Positions 50,719 to 57,490 of a DNA stretch of 57,490 nucleotides are shown here, piece after piece; position 1 is the first letter of the stretch; every line of letters begins with the position of its first letter. The notes below the pieces were generated by a model that worked only from the letters and a program-made list of their open reading frames with translations, ran no database searches and was not told the origin of the DNA. The stretch is from Bacteroidales bacterium. Lineage in GTDB: Bacteria; Bacteroidota; Bacteroidia; Bacteroidales; JAFGHD01. The stretch covers positions 1-57,490 of the forward strand of contig JAFGHD010000174.1 of NCBI GenBank assembly GCA_016939365.1, in the 5' to 3' direction. A program made the position numbers and the translations under genes.

Positions 50719-51990
50719 ATGTTACAAATCAGCTACATCAGGGAAAACCCGCAGGATGTGATCCGCCGGCTGGCAGTGAAGAACCTGGATGTCAAAGGCA
50801 TTGTAAACCAGATTGTGGAGATGGATCAGCAGAGAAGGACACTGCAGAAGCAGCATGATGAACTTCAGGCGGAGATCAACCGGATATCGAAGGAGATCGG
50901 GATTCTTTTCAAGAGCGGCCAAAAGGCAGAAGCCACCACGCTCAAGGAGCGGTCATCCGAACTGAAGGCCGATTCGCGTTCCCTGGCAGATACGCTGGCC
51001 GCAAGTGAAGAGGAGCTCAACAAGCTCATCCTTCAGCTGCCGAACCTGCCGCATCACTCTGTACCTGCTGGGAAAAACGCCGCTCAGAATGAGATCGTTG
51101 CCGGTGAAGGAGACTTGCCTGTCCTGGAAGAGGGGGCCTTGCCCCATTGGGAACTGGCTCAGAAATATGACCTGATCAGTTTTGAACTGGGAAGCAAGGT
51201 TACCGGTGCCGGATTCCCCTTTTACAAAGGCAAGGGTGCACGCCTGGAACGCGCTCTCATTTCCTTCTTCCTGGATGAAGCAGCGCGTGCAGGCTATGAG
51301 GAATTCCTTCCACCCTTGCTGGTCAACGAGGATTCCGCTTTTGGCACCGGACAACTTCCGGACAAGGACGGCCAGATGTATGCGGTCAATACCGACAATC
51401 TCTTTCTGATACCCACGGCTGAAGTCCCGGTGACCAACCTTTACCGGGATGTCATTCTCACCCACGACCGGCTTCCTGTCAGGAATGTGGCCTATTCCAG
51501 CTGTTTCCGCAGAGAGGCAGGATCATGGGGCAAAGATGTCAGGGGGCTGAACCGCCTGCACCAGTTCAACAAGGTAGAGATCGTCCAGATCGCACATCCC
51601 GACAAGTCCTATGAATCTCTCAGCGAGATGAGGGACCATGTCGCCTCGCTGGTCAGGAAACTGGAACTGCCCTTCAGGATCGTCAGACTTTGCGGAGGCG
51701 ACCTGAGTTTTACCTCTGCCCTCACCTATGATTTCGAGGTTTATTCGGCCGCACAGGATAAATGGCTGGAGGTCAGCTCGGTGTCCAATTTCGAAACTTT
51801 CCAGTCCTGCCGTCTCAAACTGCGCTTCAGGGACACGGACGGTAAAGTCAGGCTGGCCCACACCCTCAACGGCAGTGCCCTGGCCCTTCCCCGGATCATG
51901 GCGGCCCTGCTGGAAAACAACCAGTCACATCAGGGCATCCGTATCCCCGGGGTACTCGTTCCATATACCGGATTCAACTCAATTCCATAG
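50719..51990 (+). CDS. serS: Seryl-tRNA synthetase
   Basis: SerS charges tRNA-Ser. The 423-residue product has the N-terminal long coiled-coil arm (about 30-100), then the class II catalytic core: motif 2 SSCFRREAGSWGKDVRGLNRLHQF (given in part: CFRREAGSWGKD), LEVSSVSNFETFQSCRL and motif 3 NGSALALPRIMAALLEN. The length is normal. The lipoprotein gene begins 2 bp after its stop. Confidence 0.98.
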   Translation: MLQISYIRENPQDVIRRLAVKNLDVKGIVNQIVEMDQQRRTLQKQHDELQAEINRISKEIGILFKSGQKAEATTLKERSSELKADSRSLADTLAASEEELNKLILQLPNLPHHSVPAGKNAAQNEIVAGEGDLPVLEEGALPHWELAQKYDLISFELGSKVTGAGFPFYKGKGARLERALISFFLDEAARAGYEEFLPPLLVNEDSAFGTGQLPDKDGQMYAVNTDNLFLIPTAEVPVTNLYRDVILTHDRLPVRNVAYSSCFRREAGSWGKDVRGLNRLHQFNKVEIVQIAHPDKSYESLSEMRDHVASLVRKLELPFRIVRLCGGDLSFTSALTYDFEVYSAAQDKWLEVSSVSNFETFQSCRLKLRFRDTDGKVRLAHTLNGSALALPRIMAALLENNQSHQGIRIPGVLVPYTGFNSIP

Positions 51991-51992
51991 CG

Positions 51993-52514
51993 ATGAAAAC
52001 AGCGGTTCCTTTTCTCCTGATCCTGGTCATGATCGCATGGTCCTGTACAGGTCGGCGCAACAGCCCGGAAAATAACAGAATCAACTCCCTCAGGGCCGAA
52101 ATCGGCAACATCCGCCAGACCCTCCATTCCCTCGACCCGGATTTGTTGACTGAGACCAGCCTGAATATCCACAACACCATTCAGAAGATCCGGGAAATAC
52201 AGGGAGAGATATCGGATTCAGCCATGAATGCCATAATCGTTTACCTTGCTATCAGACGTCCGCTCTCCAGATATCTCCGGGATATGGAGAGAAATGAACT
52301 GCTGCTGCAACGGCTGGCAGACAGCCTGGATGTGACGGCAAGGCAGTTCAGCAAAGGCAGGATCGACTTCGCTGGTTTCCAGCAGAAAATCTCGGCGGAT
52401 TCATCGACCCTTGTTCAGCTGGGTGCAGGTATCCGGGAAAACGTGCATGAAGTCATTAAACAGTTGCGGAAATACGACTCCCTCACACCGCAGATTCAAC
52501 AAATCCTGAAATAA
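51993..52514 (+). CDS. Small helical lipoprotein
   Basis: The 173-residue product has a lipoprotein signal (MKTAVPFLLILVMIAWSC, lipobox ending in Cys18) and an otherwise all-helical, coiled-coil-prone mature part with many Leu, Arg and Gln. I do not recognise a family. It starts 2 bp after serS and is followed by the TPR gene, so the three may form one transcript. Role unknown. Confidence 0.78.
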   Translation: MKTAVPFLLILVMIAWSCTGRRNSPENNRINSLRAEIGNIRQTLHSLDPDLLTETSLNIHNTIQKIREIQGEISDSAMNAIIVYLAIRRPLSRYLRDMERNELLLQRLADSLDVTARQFSKGRIDFAGFQQKISADSSTLVQLGAGIRENVHEVIKQLRKYDSLTPQIQQILK

Positions 52515-52577
52515 GTCCATCCGGGGATCATACTAATTGCTTTTGACCCCCGTTTTTCTGTTTTGATACCGAGTCTG

Positions 52578-54455
52578 ATGCACAAGATTGCCGTTATTTA
52601 TATCATCCTGCTGCTGACCTGCCTGCCACAGAAGCCGGCGGCCCAGGATAACGGCGTATTGCGGCCGGCCGACATCAATCCCCCCAAACCATCCCTGCAG
52701 AAGGAAAGCGACGAACAGCTTGCCGCACAATACCTGCAAAACCGGCAGTACGAGAAAGCTGCCGTGCTCTATAAAAAACTCCTGGAAACCAAGGGTCACG
52801 ATGTCTATTACACCTATTACCTGCTCTGCCTGGTAGAGTTGAAGGATTTCAGCGAGGCCGAAAAAACCGTCAGGAAGCAGGCCCGTAAGTACCCCGACAG
52901 GCTCAAGTATCAGGTGGACCTGGGTTATGTGTACAGCTCGTCCGGCGATGCAGCCAAAGCACGGAAGCACTACGAAAACGTGATCAGGGATCTACCCGCA
53001 GAAAAATCCCAAATCATCGAGGTGGCCAATGCATTCTTCTTCCGGGGAGAATCAACATATGCCATTGATACCTACCTGCGGGGCAGACAGCTCATCAGGG
53101 ACTATCCCTTCAACCTGGAGCTTGCCCAGGTCTATTACCTGATGGGACAGTTCGGGGAGATGATCCGGGAATATCTGGAATGGATGGCCTATGATCCTTC
53201 CCATATCAGTCTGGTACAGCATAAGCTCCAGAATGCCCTGGGTGATGATCCGGAGGGCGAAATAAGCAAAATTCTGAAAAACAGCCTGCTGCTAAATATC
53301 CAGAAATACCCCGACCGGGTCTTTTATTCTGAAATGCTGCTTTGGCTGTCGATCCAGGAAAAGGATTTCGTGATGGCACTGGATCAGGCACGGTCGATCG
53401 ACCGCCGGATGGGGGAAAACGGTTTCAGGGTGCTCGACCTGGCCGGCCTGTGTACATCCAATGCGGCCTATGATGTGGCCATTGAGGCATATGAGTATGT
53501 CCTGAAGAAAGGTACCTCTTCGGGTCTTTACCTCGATGCCCGGATCGGACTGCTCAACGCCCGGTACCTCAAAATTACGGGGGCCTATGACTACACACCT
53601 GACGACCTGCAGAAACTGGAGGAAGAATACCTGGGTACACTGGAGGAGTTCGGGAGAAATCCGGCCACCATGACGGTGATGAGGTTCCTGGGACACCTCC
53701 AGGCTTTCTATCTCAACAAACCTGAAAATGCGGTCGCACTTCTGGAAGAGGCCATTTCCATGCCCAATGCCCCGATAGTGGAAGTTGCGGAATGTAAAAT
53801 CGAACTGGGCGACATACTGCTTTTTACCGGTGACGTATGGGAGGCTACCCTGCTCTATTCACAGGTGGAGAAAGCGTTGAAGAATGATCCGGCCGGTCAT
53901 CTGGCCAAATACCGGAATGCCCGCCTTTCTTTTTATATCGGCGAATTCGACTGGGCCCGGGCACAGCTCGAGGTCCTCAAGGCAGCTACCTCCAAGCTGA
54001 TTGCCAATGACGCCATGGATCTCGCCCTCCTGATCTCTGACAATATCGGGATGGACAGCTCAACGGTCGAACTGGCAATGTATGCACGGGCCGACCTGCT
54101 TTTCTACAGAAATGCACATGATCAGGCGCTCACTGTGCTTGACTCTATCCTTCAGATTTCCACCTGGCATCCCATCTTCGACGATGTTTGGTTCACCAAA
54201 GCCAAAATACAGCTCAAATCCGGCAGAACCGACGATGCCGTCGGATCCCTTCAAAAGGTCATCAGCGACTATCCTTCGGAGATCCTGGCTGACGATGCAC
54301 TCTTCCTTCTGGCCACCTTGTATGAAGACCACTATGGTGAGACCGGAAAAGCCATGAGCCTGTATGAGAAGATCCTGACTGATTACCCCGGAAGCCTTTT
54401 CACCACCGAGGCAAGAAAAAAATTCAGAACACTCAGGGGAGACCCTGTGAATTAG
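52578..54455 (+). CDS. Exported tetratricopeptide-repeat protein
   Basis: The 625-residue product has a signal peptide (MHKIAVIYIILLLTCLPQ, cleavage near KPAAQ) and then many helix pairs of the TPR type, for example AAQYLQNRQYEKAAVLYKKL, YQVDLGYVYSSSGDAAKARK and a final DALFLLATLYEDHYGETGKAMSLYEK. The C-terminal third resembles the TPR scaffold of BamD- or YbgF-like proteins. It is probably a periplasmic scaffold; the partner is unknown. I use ATG 52578, as the longer frame begins with TTG. Confidence 0.88.
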   Translation: MHKIAVIYIILLLTCLPQKPAAQDNGVLRPADINPPKPSLQKESDEQLAAQYLQNRQYEKAAVLYKKLLETKGHDVYYTYYLLCLVELKDFSEAEKTVRKQARKYPDRLKYQVDLGYVYSSSGDAAKARKHYENVIRDLPAEKSQIIEVANAFFFRGESTYAIDTYLRGRQLIRDYPFNLELAQVYYLMGQFGEMIREYLEWMAYDPSHISLVQHKLQNALGDDPEGEISKILKNSLLLNIQKYPDRVFYSEMLLWLSIQEKDFVMALDQARSIDRRMGENGFRVLDLAGLCTSNAAYDVAIEAYEYVLKKGTSSGLYLDARIGLLNARYLKITGAYDYTPDDLQKLEEEYLGTLEEFGRNPATMTVMRFLGHLQAFYLNKPENAVALLEEAISMPNAPIVEVAECKIELGDILLFTGDVWEATLLYSQVEKALKNDPAGHLAKYRNARLSFYIGEFDWARAQLEVLKAATSKLIANDAMDLALLISDNIGMDSSTVELAMYARADLLFYRNAHDQALTVLDSILQISTWHPIFDDVWFTKAKIQLKSGRTDDAVGSLQKVISDYPSEILADDALFLLATLYEDHYGETGKAMSLYEKILTDYPGSLFTTEARKKFRTLRGDPVN

Positions 54456-54481
54456 TAATCCGCCCTTAATCACTACGGAGT

Positions 54482-55252
54482 TTGCACCTTAAGGCAAAAA
54501 AACGATTCGGACAACATTTCCTGATTGATGAGAACATCGCAAGGAAGATCATCGCTTCATTGGACCCCGGATGCAGCCGGCTGCTCGAAATCGGGCCCGG
54601 CACAGGTATACTCACGAAATTCCTGATCGAAAAGGATCTGGATCTGAAGGTAGTGGAAATCGACAGCCAGGCGGTCAAACTGCTCCAGGAGAAACTCCCC
54701 GGGATCTCAGATCATCTGATCCACGCTGATTTCCTGAAGCTGGACCTGAACGGGATATTCACAAAACCCTTTTCCATTATCGGCAATTTCCCATATAACA
54801 TCTCAAGCCAGATCCTTTTCAGGGTGATCGGTAACCGGGAAACGATCGAAGAGGTCGTGGGAATGTTCCAGAAGGAAGTGGCCGAACGTATCGTGTCCGG
54901 GCCGGGGTCGAAAGATTACGGCATCCTCAGTGTGCTGGTCGATGCCTGGTTTGATGCGGAATATCTTTTCACGGTAAGCGGGCAGGTGTTCAGGCCACGG
55001 CCCGCAGTGAAATCCGCAGTCATTCGCCTGAGACGCAATCAGGCCAAAAAACCGGATTGTGATGAATCACAACTGATCCTTCTGGTCAAAAAAGCCTTTA
55101 ACCAGAGAAGAAAAACGCTCCGGAACGCATTGGGAGATTACCGGTTCCCGGATGAGGCAACTTACCGTACCCTACTGGACAGGCGGGCGGAAGAACTCTC
55201 CTCCGGCGACTTCATCCGGCTGGCCCGCATCGCACTCCCCCGCGGGACCTGA
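54482..55252 (+). CDS. rsmA: 16S rRNA dimethyladenosine transferase RsmA (KsgA)
   Basis: RsmA dimethylates two adjacent adenines near the 3' end of 16S rRNA during small-subunit assembly. The 256-residue product has KKRFGQHFLIDENIARKI, LEIGPGTGILTKFL, VVEIDSQAV and the catalytic IGNFPYNISSQILF, followed by RPRPAVKSAVIRL. The start is TTG at 54482: there is no in-frame ATG between an upstream stop codon and this TTG. The gene follows the TPR gene by 26 bp. Confidence 0.96.
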   Translation: MHLKAKKRFGQHFLIDENIARKIIASLDPGCSRLLEIGPGTGILTKFLIEKDLDLKVVEIDSQAVKLLQEKLPGISDHLIHADFLKLDLNGIFTKPFSIIGNFPYNISSQILFRVIGNRETIEEVVGMFQKEVAERIVSGPGSKDYGILSVLVDAWFDAEYLFTVSGQVFRPRPAVKSAVIRLRRNQAKKPDCDESQLILLVKKAFNQRRKTLRNALGDYRFPDEATYRTLLDRRAEELSSGDFIRLARIALPRGT

Positions 55253-55298
55253 ACCGATAACCGAGCGAGGCAAATTGCCGTCAGGCGAATTCCTGCAG

Positions 55299-55598
55299 CT
55301 ATTCCTCGTTACACCGGTTGATGCACTCAATGATCTCGGTCAATGTGACACTCCTCAGGGAATAAAAAATCTTCTTGCCTTCCCGTTTGGAGTTCAACAC
55401 GCCCTTGTTTTTCAGGATATTCAGATGGTGCGACGCTGCCGCCTGTTCGATATCCAGCTTGCTGTATATCTCAGTTACGCTCAGTTTCTTTTTCTCATTG
55501 AGCAGGTCGATAATGGCAATTCTCATAGGGTGAGCGATAGCCCTTAGTTTGCTGGCTGCTGCCTCCAGCTTGTTGATGTCTAAAACGAATTTCGTCAT
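55299..55598 (-). CDS. ArsR-family winged-helix transcriptional regulator
   Basis: The 99-residue product is a compact winged-helix protein: LRAIAHPMRIAIIDLL, the recognition region VTEIYSKLDIEQAAASHHL and the wing VLNSKREGKKIFYSL are all typical of ArsR/SmtB proteins. There is a Cys near the C-terminus (IIECINRCNEE), but no clear metal-binding CxC, so the inducer is unknown. I use ATG 55598. It is convergent with rsmA. No target gene is obvious beside it; ade lies upstream on the same strand. Confidence 0.92.
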   Translation of the reverse strand: MTKFVLDINKLEAAASKLRAIAHPMRIAIIDLLNEKKKLSVTEIYSKLDIEQAAASHHLNILKNKGVLNSKREGKKIFYSLRSVTLTEIIECINRCNEE

Positions 55599-55677
55599 GG
55601 CTATTGAATTACTTTCCTGCAAAAATAATCAAAATTATATCAGATGCAAATAAATATGTCAATTAATATCGGGGGGA

Positions 55678-57315
55678 TCAGGATGCAAAAAGGTCCGTAA
55701 ATATGAACTGCTTCCCGTCAAAAAGTCCCTTGTCGCTCAGCTTGAGATCAGGGATTACCAGAAGTGCCATGAATGAGAGCGTCATGAAAGGTGCTTTCAG
55801 GCCAGACCCCATGTTTTTGGCTTCTTTGTCAAGGGTTTTATAAAGTGCAGCCACCGTCGTCCCCTCCAGGTCAGACATGATTCCTGCCACCGGAAGGGGC
55901 AGAATACTGCTTCTGCCCCCATCCCTGAAAGCGATCCCACCCTTGTGATCCACCAAAAGGTTGATCACTCCGGCGATATCCTTATCGTTGGTGCCGACGG
56001 CAATGATATTATGGCTGTCATGTGCAATGGTACTGCCAATGGCCCCGCGTCTGAGCCCGAAACCGCTGATGAAAGCGATGGCGGGAGGTGCCTGACGGTA
56101 CCTGTTGAGCACTACCAGTTTCAGGATATCCCTTCCGGTATCAGGTACTACCATGCCATCCGTTATTGAAGCAGCAGACAGAAAGCCTTCAGTGACCAGC
56201 TGGCCGTCGAAAGCCCGGATCACCCTGATCCGGTCCGACCCGGCCCTGACGGCGAGCTGTTCTGGCGAGATCCTGCCTGCCACGAAGTGGTTCGGGGTCT
56301 CTTCATGGACCGCAGGGAAAAGGCATTTGCCGTTTTCCGCAACAAAAACACCATTGATGTACAACTTCCGGACATTCAGGTCGGTGATACTGTCCGCGAT
56401 GAGAATATCGGCCGGATCCCCCGGCTGAAGCAAACCGTTGTCCAGATGATAATGATTCCGTGGATTCAGGGAGCAGGCTCTCAGTACATCAAACGGATCA
56501 TAACCCATCCTGATGGCCCTCGCGGCGAGAAGGTTGATATGCCCTTCCATAAGATCGTCGGGATGCTTGTCGTCGGAGCAGAACATTACCCTCTCCGGAT
56601 GGGTTTTCAACAGGGATATCAGTGCGTCGAAGTTCCGTGCAGCACTTCCTTCCCGGATCAGGATGCTCATTCCGTAACCGATCTTGTCAAGAGCCTCATC
56701 CAGCGTGAAACATTCATGGTCCGTGGTGATTCCCGCCTGCGCATACCTTCCTGCATCCTGTCCCTTCAGACCCGGGGCATGACCATCAACCGGCTTCCCG
56801 TGTTTCCGGGCAACCTCCAGCTTGGCCATGACCTGAGGATCATCATGAATCACACCCGGCCAGTTCATCATCTCGGAAAGGTAATGGATATGGTCTGAAC
56901 CCAGCAACTCATCCAGCTCCCGTACACCGATCTCCGCCCCGGATGATTCGAAAGGGGTGGCAGGCACACATGAAGGGGCTCCGAAATAGAACCTGAGAGG
57001 CACCCTGGCTCCCGACCGCATCATGAAACGGATGCCCTCCATGCCCAGCACATTTGCAATCTCGTGGGGATCGGACACCACGGCAACTGTGCCATGGACA
57101 CATGCCAGCCGGGCGAATTCTGAGGGCGCCAGCATCGAACTTTCCACATGAATGTGTGCATCGACAAGCCCCGGAAGGATCACCTGATCCTCCACATGAA
57201 CGGAATCCTCCACCGAGGCAATGCGCCCCCCCTCCACCCGGATAATCCCCGGGTAACTTCGGCGTGCCACCACATCGAAAATAAGTCCGCTTACACTGAA
57301 ACCGCTCTCAGGCAT
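55678..57315 (-). CDS. ade: Adenine deaminase
   Basis: Adenine deaminase of the amidohydrolase superfamily converts adenine to hypoxanthine in purine salvage. The 545-residue product has PGLVDAHIHVESSML (metal-binding His pair), SDPHEIANVLG, CSDDKHPDDL, and the family-specific GSTIAHDSHNIIAVG near residue 435. Length and motifs are complete. It ends 79 bp before the ArsR-type gene. Confidence 0.96.
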   Translation of the reverse strand: MPESGFSVSGLIFDVVARRSYPGIIRVEGGRIASVEDSVHVEDQVILPGLVDAHIHVESSMLAPSEFARLACVHGTVAVVSDPHEIANVLGMEGIRFMMRSGARVPLRFYFGAPSCVPATPFESSGAEIGVRELDELLGSDHIHYLSEMMNWPGVIHDDPQVMAKLEVARKHGKPVDGHAPGLKGQDAGRYAQAGITTDHECFTLDEALDKIGYGMSILIREGSAARNFDALISLLKTHPERVMFCSDDKHPDDLMEGHINLLAARAIRMGYDPFDVLRACSLNPRNHYHLDNGLLQPGDPADILIADSITDLNVRKLYINGVFVAENGKCLFPAVHEETPNHFVAGRISPEQLAVRAGSDRIRVIRAFDGQLVTEGFLSAASITDGMVVPDTGRDILKLVVLNRYRQAPPAIAFISGFGLRRGAIGSTIAHDSHNIIAVGTNDKDIAGVINLLVDHKGGIAFRDGGRSSILPLPVAGIMSDLEGTTVAALYKTLDKEAKNMGSGLKAPFMTLSFMALLVIPDLKLSDKGLFDGKQFIFTDLFAS

Positions 57316-57490
57316 AATGTTGCGATATTAAGAGACTGTTTAAATTTATAAATGTTTTCGCTCGAATCATTCAACGAAAAGCCTTTTTGAGATCATCAGC
57401 CAAATCATTTATACTGATGCTGTTTGATTTTGCCTGTCTGCCTGTCCAACGATTTATCTGCCTTCCTGGAGGAAGACAGGTCGAAGGCAT
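57316..57490. other. Right-edge intergenic sequence with inverted repeats
   Basis: The 175 bp to the right edge hold no gene. Near the end, CTTCC-TGGA-GGAAG (57462-57475) forms a small hairpin, and CCTGTC around 57442-57447 can pair with GACAGG around 57475-57480. This may be the start of a repeated intergenic element or of a mobile-element end lying outside the window; I cannot tell. Confidence 0.4.

Noticed and set aside
57316-57490. End of an insertion sequence at the right edge
   Set aside because: Inverted repeats are present, but no transposase or target duplication can be seen, so the claim is not supported.

Overview
The window comes from a Bacteroidota chromosome, probably an uncultured member of the Bacteroidales or a related order. 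The signs are family-specific genes (a GWxTD-domain protein, a DUF4293 membrane protein, a TIGR02757 protein, a TonB-dependent receptor with an N-terminal carboxypeptidase-regulatory-like domain, PorT-like barrel), lipoprotein signals, and promoters of the Bacteroidota type. The clearest promoter is TTG-N19-TACCTTTG upstream of rplU.

Positions 1-17641 hold one minus-strand type III-B CRISPR-Cas locus. Reading in the direction of transcription, the order is: a membrane and signalling module (four-helix membrane protein, VWA lipoprotein, DHH phosphodiesterase of NrN type, CorA-like channel, two-helix membrane protein); cmr1; an embedded MntA/HepT pair; cmr2 (cas10), cmr3, cmr4, cmr5, cmr6; a receiver-domain protein; cas6; an RT-Cas1 fusion; cas2; a probable leader; and a CRISPR array that runs off the left edge. 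Nearly all junctions are overlaps or gaps of at most 24 bp; the exception is 73 bp before cmr1. Cas10 keeps GGDD and lacks an HD domain. CorA plus NrN beside a Cmr complex is the arrangement shown in Bacteroides fragilis to signal with SAM-AMP (work published in 2023). The likely working is: the crRNA-guided complex senses phage RNA, Cas10 makes a nucleotide messenger, the messenger opens the CorA membrane effector, and NrN removes the messenger. RT-Cas1/Cas2 may acquire spacers from RNA. The five extra genes (4-TM, VWA, 2-TM, MntA/HepT counted as one unit, receiver protein) have no role that I know of in this pathway and are the most promising part of the window.

Positions 17642-25110 carry plus-strand genes for three modular secreted proteins that share an N-terminal domain of about 120 residues, with a C10 (streptopain-type) cysteine protease between the first two. 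Two of the three have a conserved 67-bp upstream element with identical internal spacing.

Positions 25122-57490 are mostly ordinary chromosome: PorT-like barrel, Tex, spermidine-synthase-like methyltransferase, LutA-like protein, aroA-aroB, proline dehydrogenase, GWxTD protein, TonB-like protein, DUF4293, tamB, tsaD, TIGR02757, a potassium-channel-like protein with a zinc ribbon, an MFS transporter, an S41 protease, a TonB-dependent receptor, rplU-rpmA, serS, a lipoprotein, a TPR protein, rsmA, an ArsR-type regulator and adenine deaminase. I saw no tRNA, rRNA or intact insertion sequence.
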